The translations under genes were made by a program, and so were the position numbers. This document shows, piece by piece, positions 46,184-55,109 of a DNA stretch of 64,000 nt. The DNA comes from Clostridium sp. chh4-2 (lineage in GTDB: Bacteria; Bacillota; Clostridia; Lachnospirales; Lachnospiraceae): the NCBI RefSeq assembly GCF_002899675.1, contig NZ_PKUU01000004.1, positions 124,001-188,000 on the forward strand, in the 5' to 3' direction. Every line of letters begins with the position of its first letter. Within the stretch, counting starts at the first letter, position 1. The notes beneath the pieces are model-generated. The model did not search any database, was not told where the DNA came from, and worked only from the letters and a program-made list of their open reading frames with translations.

Positions 46184-47833
46184 TTAATCGTAGTAGTCGA
46201 TTCTCTGTGTCATCACAATCCCGGATCGGAATTGGATTTCTATTTTGTCCTCACTTACCACCGCTATTCTTTCCAACAGGCTTCGGACCAGTTCATCGTC
46301 AAATTCTTGCTTTAAATAGTTGACTTTTTTCACGTATCCATCCAATCCGGCTTCCCGTTCCTCATAGGATTCCGCCAGCTGCTTTTCTCTCTGTGCTTTC
46401 AACCGTTCCTTTTTCAGTATCTTGATCTGATTCGTGATCTCCTGATAAACCCGGTCGAACTCATCATCCACACACTCTTCTCTGGCGCTCCTCTCAATCA
46501 ACTGCAACATTTCCTTCTGAAGCCGTTCGATCGCTTCATCATACTCAGTTGGCTCTACGTCCTTTGCATAGCTTCCAAAAATCCGGATAACATTCTCTCG
46601 GAAGGCTTCCACGAACTCCCCGTCATCCTCGATGACACTGTTGATGGCCTGCATAATCGCCCCGTGGAGCGTCCGTTCCTCCAGAGTTGGGGAATGTCTG
46701 CACCGCTTGGCTCCCTGCTTCAAACGGCTGTCACAGCGCCACACCGGCTTCCTGTTTCCGTTTCTCACCCAGACCTGTCTGCGGTAAGGCTGCCCGCATT
46801 CCTTGCAGTACATGATATCGGACAGCACATACTTAGAGCTGTATTTACTCTTTATGGTCGCTCCCTTTTTCTTTGCCGGCCGGTAGATGTTCGCCCGGCG
46901 CGCCTTTTCTTCCTGTACCTTATAAAATAGTTCTTTGGGGATAATCGCTTCATGATTCCCCTCGATATAATACTGAGGCACAAGCCCTTTGTTGATGACC
47001 TTCTTCTTGGATAGAAAGTCCACTGTGTAAGTTTTCTGCAGTAGTGCATCTCCCATATATTTCTCGTTGGAAAGCATCTTGTCAATGACGGTTGCATGCC
47101 ATGTGTTCTTCCCCGTCACAGTCCTGACTCCCTCTTCCGTCAGGATTTTGGCTATTTTCATACTGCTGTTGCCCTCCAGAAACATTCGGAAGATCCGGCG
47201 CACCAGCTCTGCCTCCTCCGGAACAATCACAAGGTTGCCGTCTGCATCTTTTGTATAGCCAAGGAACTTTTTGCAGTTTACATACACGACTCCGTTTTCA
47301 AACTTTCTCACATATCCCCAGTGTACGTTCTCACTTAAATTCCGGCTTTCCTCCTGAGCCTGGCTGCTTAAGATGGTGATCAACATCTCCCCGCCGCTTC
47401 CCAGGGTATCTATGTTCTCCTTCTCGAAGAATACGGAGATGTTCCGCTCCTTGAGCTTTCGGATATAAGTGAGGGAATCCACCGTATTTCTGGCAAATCG
47501 GCTGATTGATTTTGTGATAACCATATCAATTTTCCCTGCCATACAGTCATCAATCATTGCCTGGAAATCATCTCGTTTCCGAATCATCGTGGCACTTTTT
47601 CCATCATCTGCATAGATGCCTGCCAGCGTCCAGTTTGGTGTGTTTTGGATCAGTTCTGTATAATACTCAACCTGTGCTTCATAGCTGGTCGCCTGTTGTT
47701 CTTCCAGGGTACTGACGCGGCAGTACGCCGCTACCCGTTTCCGCAGAAGCTGCGGCCGGATGCTCCGGTCATACTCTTGTTTCGCTGGTATGACCGCGAT
47801 ATTTTTCTTTACTGCAGCTGCAGTTCTTGCCAT
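46184..47833 (-). CDS. Large serine recombinase 3
   Basis: The resolvase domain has the catalytic serine in AAYCRVSTLEEQQ (about 39) and the motif SISRFARNT; a recombinase domain, a zinc ribbon (CKECGQPYRRQ...C...C) and a C-terminal coiled coil follow. It is an integrase/transposase of the large serine type (TnpX/TndX-like). The start at 47833 (GGGAGG) overlaps the preceding recombinase gene by 65 nt. It is the last of three adjacent recombinase-family genes and is close in sequence to the remnant at 34844-35767. Confidence 0.9.
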   Translation of the reverse strand: MARTAAAVKKNIAVIPAKQEYDRSIRPQLLRKRVAAYCRVSTLEEQQATSYEAQVEYYTELIQNTPNWTLAGIYADDGKSATMIRKRDDFQAMIDDCMAGKIDMVITKSISRFARNTVDSLTYIRKLKERNISVFFEKENIDTLGSGGEMLITILSSQAQEESRNLSENVHWGYVRKFENGVVYVNCKKFLGYTKDADGNLVIVPEEAELVRRIFRMFLEGNSSMKIAKILTEEGVRTVTGKNTWHATVIDKMLSNEKYMGDALLQKTYTVDFLSKKKVINKGLVPQYYIEGNHEAIIPKELFYKVQEEKARRANIYRPAKKKGATIKSKYSSKYVLSDIMYCKECGQPYRRQVWVRNGNRKPVWRCDSRLKQGAKRCRHSPTLEERTLHGAIMQAINSVIEDDGEFVEAFRENVIRIFGSYAKDVEPTEYDEAIERLQKEMLQLIERSAREECVDDEFDRVYQEITNQIKILKKERLKAQREKQLAESYEEREAGLDGYVKKVNYLKQEFDDELVRSLLERIAVVSEDKIEIQFRSGIVMTQRIDYYD

Positions 47834-48755
47834 GGTTTTTCCTCCCTTCCTGATAATCAGCCGCCTGGATTCCCAGGCTGACTCCGTTGATAAAGATGAC
47901 CTGAAGGATTCCATCCTCCTGAACCACCATCTTTTTGATGGCCTTCTGGTAAAAATCCGGTTGAAATTCCTCTATACTTCCATACTCTTTAAGCGCAGCC
48001 TTCAGCTTTTCCGTTTGATAGAAGCTGTCATGGACTACCGCTGACTGGTACTGTGCCTTTGCCCGTTCATATATTAAGCGGATTATCTCTTCTGCCTGAT
48101 ATTCTTCGCTGTCATTGCACCTCTGTATTTCCCGTTCCAGCTTCAACACCTGCCAGGCCGGTTCCCTTTTTTCCTTTGGTACTTTGTCAATAAAATCCGG
48201 GTGGCTTACAAGAAAGTCCACCGCGCTCAGAAACGCAGCCTGAATCTCTTCCTCAAGCAGGGGGATATTCCGGCAATGCACCGCATGGTTCTTAATATAC
48301 TGCTTGCATCTCCACCGGGTCTTCTCACCCGGCTGATTGCAGTGTTCGATATATTTTCGGTAAGGCTTCCCGCAGACGCCGCAGTACACCTTCCCGGAAA
48401 ATACGGTTTGTTCAGCAAAACTGTTTGGATGGATCAGACGGCCCAGATCTTTTCTTTGCATGTTTCTGCGCTCCTGTACCGCATCGAACAGCTCTGCTTC
48501 GATGATTGTGGGATAAAAGTCATCCCCCAGATACTTCCGGTTTTCCAGAACTCTTCCTACCCCTCCGTGATGCCACTTTGGTTCATGATTGGCATTTAAT
48601 ACGCCCTGTTCAGTAAGCTCCTTCGCTATCTGGTATGTAGATTTTCCTTTTCTGTAGTCTGTAAAAATGATTTGGATCGCAGTGGCGGAAACCGGTTCAA
48701 TGACCGCATTCCCATTCTGTATGCGATATCCCAGTGGTATGTGTCTCTGAGCCAT
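47769..48755 (-). CDS. Recombinase-family protein 2, lacking the catalytic domain
   Basis: This 328-aa protein begins directly with the recombinase domain (MAQRHIPLGYRIQNGNAVIE...YRKGKSTYQIAKELTEQGVL) and has the zinc ribbon (CGVCGKPYRKY...CKQYIKNHAVHC) and coiled coil. The N-terminal resolvase domain with the nucleophilic serine is absent. The start (TGATG overlap with gene 1's stop) makes this a designed arrangement and not a truncation. It may be a DNA-binding partner of the two catalytic recombinases. Confidence 0.85.
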   Translation of the reverse strand: MAQRHIPLGYRIQNGNAVIEPVSATAIQIIFTDYRKGKSTYQIAKELTEQGVLNANHEPKWHHGGVGRVLENRKYLGDDFYPTIIEAELFDAVQERRNMQRKDLGRLIHPNSFAEQTVFSGKVYCGVCGKPYRKYIEHCNQPGEKTRWRCKQYIKNHAVHCRNIPLLEEEIQAAFLSAVDFLVSHPDFIDKVPKEKREPAWQVLKLEREIQRCNDSEEYQAEEIIRLIYERAKAQYQSAVVHDSFYQTEKLKAALKEYGSIEEFQPDFYQKAIKKMVVQEDGILQVIFINGVSLGIQAADYQEGRKNHGKNCSCSKEKYRGHTSETRV

Positions 48756-50365
48756 CAGCCCACCTCCTTTCTATCGGTTTCTTCCAGCTTCAATCCATTC
48801 TTCAGTTGAAATTCCAGCCGCTTCTCCGGATAAACCGTGACCTGTTCAATGATCAGGCGGAACAACTCCTCATCAAACTGCTCGATGATTGACGGGCGGT
48901 TTTTAAAGATGCTGATCAGGAATTCTGTCTGCCGGATTTCCCATTCATACGTCCTTTGCTCCCGGAGGTTCCTCTGTCTGCGCCAAGCCGTCTCCAGCTC
49001 CTGATCCAGTTGGTTGCGTCTTTCTATAAAAACAGCAGAGCCCATGCCGCCTTCGGTTAATACCTTGCGTAGCATATGACTCTGCTTTTTCAGTTCCTGT
49101 ATTCGATTTTCCAGTTCCTTCATTTCTTGTTCCATTTGCGGATTGCTCCGTATTGTCTTTAAAGCGGCCAGCATAGGATACAGGATTTCCTCATAATTCG
49201 TTGCCAGCCGATTCCACAGCCGGATAAAGCATTCCTCAATGGCATCCTGCCGGACCGCTTTCTGGCTGCATTTTCTGCGGTCTTGTATATGCTGATAGCA
49301 GCACCACTGGACCTTCTCATACGGTTTTCCGATGTAAATCTTCTGTCTGCGGAAGTTGGTCCCGCATTCCCCGCAGACAATCCGGCCGCTGAATGCATAC
49401 CGGCTTTGATAGACGGACACGTCCTCCGAGCATTGTCTCTGCCTGCGGTATTCATAAATCTGCCGCACGGCCTCCGCTTCTTCTCTGGTAATGATCGGCT
49501 CGTGATCATCGGTGATCAGGTATTGGGGCAGTTCTCCATGGTTGCGCTTTCGATTAAAGGGGATTACTTCCGCAGAAAACGTCTTTTGCAGAAGTAAATC
49601 CCCTTCATAGGCACAGTTTTGTAAAATTCCCTTTACGGCGCTGTCCATCCACGCCTTCCCATTCCGAACGGTTGGAACCCCATCCCGCTCCAGTTCTTTT
49701 GCAATGGTATATGATCCTTTTCCTCCCAGGTATTCGTTGAATATCCGCCTCACAACGGCAGCTTCTTCTGGGTGGAGGATCAGATTTCCATTCTCATCCT
49801 TCTGATATCCATAGGGCGGGCAGCTTAAGATAAATGTTCCATTTTTAAATCTCCGGACCGTTGACCACTTATTATTGGATGAGATGCTCTCCGACTCGCC
49901 CTGTGCAATGGAGCTTAAAATGGTAATCAGCTGCTCGCTGTCCTCTGATAATGTGTTAACTCTCTCTTTCTCGAAGTATACCGCAATTCCCATTGATTTC
50001 AGTTCGCGGATGGCCTGAATGCTGTCTACCGTATTCCTGGCGAATCGGGTGACGGATTTGGTAATGATCATGTCGATCTTGCCCAGGCGGCAGTCCTGCA
50101 GCATCTGATTAAAATCATCGCGCTTTATGGTCTTGGTACCGCTTCGCGCTTCATCTGCGTAGATACCGACGCATACCCAGCCTTCCTTCTCTGCAATCAG
50201 GCGGGTGTAATAATCGACCTGAGATTCAAAGGAATTTTTCTGGTCCGCACCATCGGTACTCACGCGGCAGTAGGCGCATACCCGAACGCTTGGCACTTCA
50301 TGGGGTTTCAGTTTCTGGCTAACAGGCTCAATTCTGGTGACTATTTTTACTACTTTCTTTCCCAT
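48755..50365 (-). CDS. Large serine recombinase 1
   Basis: This 536-aa protein has the catalytic serine in CAYCRVSTDGADQ, the motif SVTRFARNT, a recombinase domain (GSYTIAKELERDGVPTVRNG), a zinc ribbon (CGECGTNFRRQ...CCYQ...C) and a coiled coil (MKELENRIQELKKQSHMLRK). The ATG at 50365 has AAAGGAG at 5 nt; the longest frame starts 18 codons earlier without a site. It probably integrates and excises the element together with recombinase 3. Confidence 0.9.
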   Translation of the reverse strand: MGKKVVKIVTRIEPVSQKLKPHEVPSVRVCAYCRVSTDGADQKNSFESQVDYYTRLIAEKEGWVCVGIYADEARSGTKTIKRDDFNQMLQDCRLGKIDMIITKSVTRFARNTVDSIQAIRELKSMGIAVYFEKERVNTLSEDSEQLITILSSIAQGESESISSNNKWSTVRRFKNGTFILSCPPYGYQKDENGNLILHPEEAAVVRRIFNEYLGGKGSYTIAKELERDGVPTVRNGKAWMDSAVKGILQNCAYEGDLLLQKTFSAEVIPFNRKRNHGELPQYLITDDHEPIITREEAEAVRQIYEYRRQRQCSEDVSVYQSRYAFSGRIVCGECGTNFRRQKIYIGKPYEKVQWCCYQHIQDRRKCSQKAVRQDAIEECFIRLWNRLATNYEEILYPMLAALKTIRSNPQMEQEMKELENRIQELKKQSHMLRKVLTEGGMGSAVFIERRNQLDQELETAWRRQRNLREQRTYEWEIRQTEFLISIFKNRPSIIEQFDEELFRLIIEQVTVYPEKRLEFQLKNGLKLEETDRKEVG

Positions 50366-50439
50366 CTTGTTCTCCTTTCTCCTGAACGGTTCTCCTGTTA
50401 GCACAAGACAATACCACACTTATCCGAAGATAGCTAGTA

Positions 50440-50604
50440 TTAACTGGCATATACTTTTGCTAATTCCGGAGAAAATGTTTCCCGGTTCAGACGGTCTATT
50501 TTACGGTACTCTTCTTCCGTGATAAAGCCCGTTTCCAGCATCCGATTTAACAGCCTTCTCGCTATGCTGTAATGGACTTCCCTGGCTTCCCTCTTCTCGT
50601 TCAT
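50440..50604 (-). CDS. Small SHOCT-like protein, 54 aa
   Basis: An ATG at 50604 with GGAGGG 5 nt upstream encodes MNEKREAREVHYSIARRLLN and continues with RMLETGFITEEEYRKIDRLN before ending YAS. The LLxxGxITEEEYxxI pattern is that of short oligomerisation (SHOCT-like) modules commonly placed beside serine recombinases. It lies 74 nt upstream of recombinase 1 and 13 nt after the resolvase-like gene, so it belongs to the same transcript. Confidence 0.75.
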   Translation of the reverse strand: MNEKREAREVHYSIARRLLNRMLETGFITEEEYRKIDRLNRETFSPELAKVYAS

Positions 50605-50617
50605 AAGCCCTCCTGTA

Positions 50618-51016
50618 TCATTCAGATGTCTGTTGAATGTTATTCCCAGTCTTCATGGTTTCCTCCAGAGTGGAAAGTTCTGCAAGCATCCCCTGGTCCG
50701 GTGAATACGTCCGAACACCAAAGGATTGAAGGAATGCTCCATAAGCTGCCGTCTTTTTTAAATCGAGGCTGATTCTAAAAGAATCCATCACCAAAAGCGA
50801 ATTGATTTTTCCTTCCATCACCGCATCCGTCAGGGCCTTCAGCCCCGGACGGTCCAGGCTATAGGCAGCAGCCAGATCCTGGGAATGGCCCACCACCTCA
50901 AATCCCATCTTTTCTGCATATTCACAGAGCTGCTGATCCTGATGCTTTAAACTGCCATGGCTGTCCTCCGGCGCATCAATCCGGGAATATGCCCACGCTT
51001 TTATCGATTCACTCAT
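50618..51016 (-). CDS. Resolvase N-terminal domain protein, 132 aa
   Basis: It has the resolvase fold (IKAWAYSRIDAPEDSHGSLK, QLCEYAEKMGFEVVGHSQD, GLKALTDAVMEGKINSLLVM) but stops before any DNA-binding domain. The normal Y-x-R-V-S active-site motif reads YSRIDA, so the nucleophilic serine is replaced by aspartate. It is therefore probably catalytically dead and regulatory. First gene of the recombinase operon, with an AGGAGG-like site. Confidence 0.8.
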   Translation of the reverse strand: MSESIKAWAYSRIDAPEDSHGSLKHQDQQLCEYAEKMGFEVVGHSQDLAAAYSLDRPGLKALTDAVMEGKINSLLVMDSFRISLDLKKTAAYGAFLQSFGVRTYSPDQGMLAELSTLEETMKTGNNIQQTSE

Positions 51017-51038
51017 AGATACCTCCTATTCCTCACAC

Positions 51039-51383
51039 TCAAACAAGCCCCAGGCTGACAGCAATCGCTCCATCAACCGAGTGCATGATCTCCGACTCCA
51101 AATGCCCAATGTATTCCTTCAAACGGGACCGGTCAATCGTCCGGATCTGTTCCAGAAGCAGGATGGATTCTGCTTTTAAGCCGCTGTAATTCGGATTCAG
51201 TGGTACATGGGTCGGCAGGTTATGCTTGCTGCTTCGACTGGTCAACGCTGCTACAATCACCGTTGGACTGTGTAGATTCCCCACGTTGTTCTGGATAATT
51301 AACACGGGCCTGACGCCTCCCTGCTCACAGCCAATCACCGGCGTAAGGTCCGCATAGTATAAATCTCCTCTCAAAATTCTCAC
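51039..51383 (-). CDS. mazF: PemK/MazF-family endoribonuclease toxin
   Basis: This 114-aa protein has the MazF fold signature: RGDLYYADLTPVIGCEQGGV with following RPVLIIQN, TVIVAALTSR, and the C-terminal LLLEQIRTIDRSRLKEYIG. It cleaves single-stranded RNA at specific short motifs. It starts with GTG (GGGAG at 8 nt). No MazE-type antitoxin overlaps it. The 55-aa gene upstream is separated by a terminator, so the antitoxin is not evident. It could serve element stabilisation. Confidence 0.9.
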   Translation of the reverse strand: MRILRGDLYYADLTPVIGCEQGGVRPVLIIQNNVGNLHSPTVIVAALTSRSSKHNLPTHVPLNPNYSGLKAESILLLEQIRTIDRSRLKEYIGHLESEIMHSVDGAIAVSLGLV

Positions 51384-51418
51384 GTCTTTTCTCCCTCACT
51401 TATCCTCATGTTCAGAAA

Positions 51419-51450
51419 TAAAAATCCCCTCACTCATGTCAAGCAAGGGG
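51419..51450 (-). terminator. Terminator between the 55-aa gene and mazF
   Basis: On the minus strand CCCCTTGCT and AGTGAGGGG (with G-U pairs) close a 7-nt loop and are followed by ATTTTTATTTC. Confidence 0.75.
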
Positions 51451-51475
51451 CCTGTCTGTCCTATGTAGTTTTATC

Positions 51476-51643
51476 TTAGTTCATCTGGTTTCCGCTGTTC
51501 CAAAGGCTTTTACTCTGTTCCTTCAAAAACGCCTCCCAGCGCTGTCTCACCTTTGACCTCTCCGGTTTACAGCCTCCTTTTGCTAACTGCGCTGCATTTC
51601 CGGCTCTCATGTATTCCATAGCTTTCTTCTGTTTTTTCTCCAT
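51476..51643 (-). CDS. Small basic protein, 55 aa
   Basis: GGGAG lies 8 nt before the ATG at 51643. The product (MEKKQKKAMEYMRAGNAAQL, ending WNSGNQMN) is Lys/Arg-rich and helical, of a type often found on conjugative elements. It could be a DNA-binding accessory or, less likely, a MazF antitoxin. Function unknown. Confidence 0.55.
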   Translation of the reverse strand: MEKKQKKAMEYMRAGNAAQLAKGGCKPERSKVRQRWEAFLKEQSKSLWNSGNQMN

Positions 51644-52247
51644 TTGGTTACTCCCTTCCACTCATCTTGTTTGATTCGTACCACATCATATCGTGACGTT
51701 TGGAAAACAGCTATCACCAAATGCAATAAAGATGTGCTGCCATCTTAGCCAATTTGCCGAAACTATTGCTTCCTATTTAAATGCATTCATGACGGCAGCT
51801 TAAACAATCAGCTGCCGCCACAAATCTGACTTTAACTATCGTACTTGTTCTTCATTTCTATTTTTACTTTGTCTGCTCCTGTTCGGCACACCTTCCCGGA
51901 GCCTGGCAGTCGATTACAACCGGTCACGGCAGACCGTCATGGGATTCTAACCCCGGCCAGGTTCTCCGGCCGCCGCCCTCATTGCGTGATCCCCTGGTCA
52001 AAGGGGGCTGTGACTGGACGGAAGTATCATGATAGGCGGTTCAGGTCATTGCGGGATAGCCCTGCCACAGGCCATTTTCAGAACAGATCCTATTCGCTCT
52101 GCACCTTTGATGTTATCTTATTGACAGAATACTAGAGATCCTGCAGGTGGTCTTCGCGTATCTTTCTGCGCCGCTTTTCGCTTTCGCGCTGAACAGCTAA
52201 CGTATCGTAATCGCTGGATATGCAATTTTCAAGGAGCAACAGGGACT
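51644..52247. other. Intergenic, about 600 nt, no gene called
   Basis: A GC-richer segment (51880-52090) has an open frame on plus (51845-52135) with no ribosome binding site and a composition that suggests non-coding or shadow sequence. Short inverted repeats are present but no clear terminator. It may hold the promoter of the small-protein/mazF genes or a cis-acting site of the element. Confidence 0.35.
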
Positions 52248-52292
52248 AAAAAAGCCCCTTCACATCTATTAAGGAAAAAGTGAAGGGGCCTA
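52248..52292 (-). terminator. Terminator of the sigma-like regulator gene
   Basis: On the minus strand GGCCCCTTCAC pairs with GTGAAGGGGCT, followed by TTTTTTAG. It lies 10 nt past the stop codon of the sigma-like gene. Confidence 0.9.
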
Positions 52293-52301
52293 CAACCAAA
52301 T

Positions 52302-52712
52302 TTATTTAATTATTTCGCGAAGTTGTTTTAACAGCTTTTTCTTGCGCTTGCTCACGGCTTGCTGGGAAATATGGAGCCGTACTGCCAGTTTCCCCTCGGA
52401 AGTACCCTCAAAGAATAATTCATCAATTAATAGCCGCTCTTCTACGCTCAGTTGATCCAGTGCAGCGTATAACCGCCTGATGTCTTCCGCCCGTATAAGT
52501 TCCTCTTCAATGCCGGGAGCATACCGAACCGCTTGAAATTCAGCATTTACCCCTTCCTCCTGAAACCGCTCCAGCGACATTTCTCTCTGCTGAACCACTT
52601 TCTTCTGATATCGTTCCGCCTCGCGCGCCTGATGATATGCCTGATAAACATCTTTGCTTACTTCCACCCGCATCTGTTTTACAATAATCGTATAAATCCT
52701 TTCTTCTGCCAT
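52302..52712 (-). CDS. Sigma-70 region 4-like regulator, 136 aa
   Basis: The C-terminal half is a sigma region 4 HTH (YAALDQLSVEERLLIDELFF then EGTSEGKLAVRLHISQQAVS KRKKKLLKQL). The N-terminal half is charged and helical without regions 2 or 3. Proteins of this type are frequent on Firmicutes conjugative elements, where they are thought to control transfer or excision genes. GGAGG lies 9 nt before the ATG. It is the most upstream gene of the element found here. Confidence 0.85.
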   Translation of the reverse strand: MAEERIYTIIVKQMRVEVSKDVYQAYHQAREAERYQKKVVQQREMSLERFQEEGVNAEFQAVRYAPGIEEELIRAEDIRRLYAALDQLSVEERLLIDELFFEGTSEGKLAVRLHISQQAVSKRKKKLLKQLREIIK

Positions 52713-53303
52713 ATGGCTTGTCCTCCAATTTTTTCAAAATGCGAAAATGAAGAACAAGCATGGCGGTGATCGGCACCGCGGCCTGAAAATAGATGCAAAA
52801 AAGACGCATTGACTGGCTTTTAAGCCCGCTAATGCGTCCTTCCATATGTTTAGTTCATGTTTTTTATGATTTAGCAGTTCATCTTTAATCCCACACGAGA
52901 TTGCTGGAAAAAACTGATGTTTTCTTAAATCACCATATTCCTCCAGTTTATGAATAAAGTCTAATATCGCTGCTTTGAATGTGCAGCGGCGCGGAACTTA
53001 ACCAACGCAAAAAAATCCCCCCAGTTAAAAACATGTCTGGTGGATTCTCTAATACTTTGCACGCAAATAAATTCCGCCAAACACTGCTTTTTTTTGACGG
53101 ATTACTATGTCAATTGAATATACAGTTGTGCTATATTTGAAACGATTATAAAATGAAGGAGGGGGGATTTAGGGGAATCTTTGGGGAGAATTAGGGGAGA
53201 ATATCGGAATTTTTCGACAAAGATGCTAGGAAGAGAACCTTCCCAGCATTCAGACTTTAGATAGGCACATTATTTTTAATCGATTAATATGAAGAATATG
53301 TTT
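52713..53303. other. Intergenic with terminators, likely right border region of the mobile element
   Basis: Contents: a minus-strand terminator at 53007-53046 (AATCC-A-CCAG / CTGG-GG-GGATT then T7) and a hairpin at 53223-53249 (ATGCTGGGAAG / CTTCCTAGCAT) past the response regulator stop. The rest shows no gene. Since genes left of it are mobile cargo and genes right of it are cell-envelope functions, the element's end may lie here. I could not identify an att repeat. Confidence 0.45.
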
Positions 53304-54002
53304 CTATTTGTCATCATCAGAAAAGCGATAACCGATTCCCCAGACATTTTTAATATAATCTATATCCGAGACCGTCAACTTTTTTCGTAGCGATTTTATA
53401 TGGCTTTTTACAGCCTCATCAACATTATAACTTTTTTCATTATTCCACACCTGATTGTACAACTGCTCTCTACTCAAGACCTGGCCTGCATGACTTGCCA
53501 AGCAAAATAAGAGATCGAATTCCTTGCGTGTAAGGTTTAGCTCCTGTCCTTTTAGAGTTACTCTTCTTCTCTCTGGATCAATCATCATATCCATGCCAAA
53601 TGCCAGTGTATAACAACGATCCTTGGGGGACTTTAAACCAACATATAATTCCATAAGCGATTCCGCCTGCGCAAGGCATTCTTCCAGTTCATATGGTTTC
53701 TCCAAATAGGCATTTGCACCTGCCTGGTATGTAGATAGTTTTGTTTCCTGCCCTGATTTTGAAGACAAAACAAGAATTGGAATCGTTTTAGCTTCTCTCA
53801 TGATTTTGAGTAGCCTTTGACCGTCAACTTCAGATAGAGATATGTCCATAATTACAAGGCAATATTCTTGTTCAAGAAATTTCTTTATTCCTTCTGCAAC
53901 AGAAAAAGCATAATATACATCTGTTGTGGAACTCTGCAATGCATATTTTATTTGTCGGCAAACATTTAAATCATCGTCAATTATTAAAACCCTTTTTTTC
54001 AA
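53304..54002 (-). CDS. OmpR/PhoB-family response regulator, orphan
   Basis: This 232-aa protein has a receiver domain with the acidic pair IIDDD and phospho-acceptor Asp in VIMDIS (about 53), Ser/Thr in VLSSKS and Lys in YLEKPYE. A winged-helix trans_reg_C domain follows (LNLTRKEFDLLFCLASHAGQ, REQLYNQVW, VKSHIKSLRKKL, VWGIGYRF). No histidine kinase is next to it. It begins at a TTG with GGAGAG 12 nt upstream. It follows the Dlt-like operon by 114 nt and probably regulates it. Confidence 0.9.
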   Translation of the reverse strand: MKKRVLIIDDDLNVCRQIKYALQSSTTDVYYAFSVAEGIKKFLEQEYCLVIMDISLSEVDGQRLLKIMREAKTIPILVLSSKSGQETKLSTYQAGANAYLEKPYELEECLAQAESLMELYVGLKSPKDRCYTLAFGMDMMIDPERRRVTLKGQELNLTRKEFDLLFCLASHAGQVLSREQLYNQVWNNEKSYNVDEAVKSHIKSLRKKLTVSDIDYIKNVWGIGYRFSDDDK

Positions 54003-54116
54003 AATATCATCTTCTCTCCACCGTTATAGGCTCATTATATTCACAAATATCTATAACATTATCAATAACAAAGATCCTTTTCATTGCGCACACAACAATA
54101 TATTTAATTTTACTAT

Positions 54117-55091
54117 TTAAAAGTCTCCTATCCTTACCGGTAGCTTACCCGTTATTTCCTTATACTTTTTCCAATCCCGATGCCAATACTGAAACATCTG
54201 ATTCTCCCGGTAATCTGATAACGCATAATTTTTTTTCAGATATGCACCGAGATATTCCGTCACCTTTTTTGCCCCATTCATATTCAAGTGATCTCCTCCG
54301 TCCATCGTGTCAGTTTTCCAATTTATTTTCAGCTCCTTTTCCATAAGATTGAAATCCAGATATGGAACACCTTTTCCCAACGCGTATTCATTCACCTCAT
54401 TATGCCGTTCATAGCTCCAGTTCAGAGGAGCTGGAACACCAATCAGAAGGACCTCTATATTATTTTTCCGGCAAAGATCCAAAATCCGATCCATCCAGAA
54501 TCTTACCATTGGTTTACTCCTCTCCTTTTTATCAGTTTCCTCCATATATGGTCCACCGGTATATGGTTTCGTTTCATCATGATAATTATATCCCTTTAAG
54601 GGATTTCTCTCCGTTTTGGATGCTACATCACTTTGATTGAACCATGCCTTCCATCGGTTATGATATTTAAAAACAGGAAAGTAATAATGTGCAGCATTCT
54701 TTATCACATGTTTTAGTTCCGTCTGTATATCTCTGCAATGGTAAAACTGGTCGGTTTCCAGAACTACCAATTTGGGGGTCTGTGTTTTCAATACTTCTTT
54801 CAGCCAAAAATATGACTCCATGGTTCTCTGCCCCGACTGTCCGCAGATATAGGAAGTAATTCCATGAGTTTTCCACAATTCCATGGGCAATACCCCTGTC
54901 TGTATTTCACTGTCCCCCAGAAAAAGAACCTGCAGGGTCTGCGCCGGCTCGGACAGCACATTGACTGCATGAATATCACGACTTTCCACACCGCTTTCCG
55001 TTGTATATGTTTTAGGTTTCACAAGCCTGACGCTCCACGACAGCAGACAGAAGAACGTGAAAAAAAACAACAGGCTTCTAATATATTTCAA
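54117..55091 (-). CDS. SGNH-fold membrane-anchored protein, DltD/AlgJ-like
   Basis: This 324-aa protein has an N-terminal signal anchor (SLLFFFTFFCLLSWSV) and an SGNH hydrolase/transferase core. The nucleophile motif is FLGDSEIQ (about 57) and the DxxH-type motif is MDGGDHLNMNG (about 274). It should act outside the membrane, like DltD, accepting an acyl or aminoacyl group from the MBOAT partner. It is the last gene of the operon, 18 nt after the MBOAT gene. The exact acceptor (teichoic acid, polysaccharide or lipid) is unknown. Confidence 0.8.
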   Translation of the reverse strand: MKYIRSLLFFFTFFCLLSWSVRLVKPKTYTTESGVESRDIHAVNVLSEPAQTLQVLFLGDSEIQTGVLPMELWKTHGITSYICGQSGQRTMESYFWLKEVLKTQTPKLVVLETDQFYHCRDIQTELKHVIKNAAHYYFPVFKYHNRWKAWFNQSDVASKTERNPLKGYNYHDETKPYTGGPYMEETDKKERSKPMVRFWMDRILDLCRKNNIEVLLIGVPAPLNWSYERHNEVNEYALGKGVPYLDFNLMEKELKINWKTDTMDGGDHLNMNGAKKVTEYLGAYLKKNYALSDYRENQMFQYWHRDWKKYKEITGKLPVRIGDF

Positions 55092-55109
55092 AGGATTTCT
55101 TCCTCCTGA

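Noticed and set aside
51845-52135. 96-aa plus-strand frame
   Set aside because: No ribosome binding site and low-complexity Arg/Pro/Ser composition; likely non-coding.
52540-52845. 101-aa minus frame starting MEGRISGLKSQSMR
   Set aside because: Mostly overlaps the sigma-like gene in another frame; the N-terminal part lacks a ribosome binding site.
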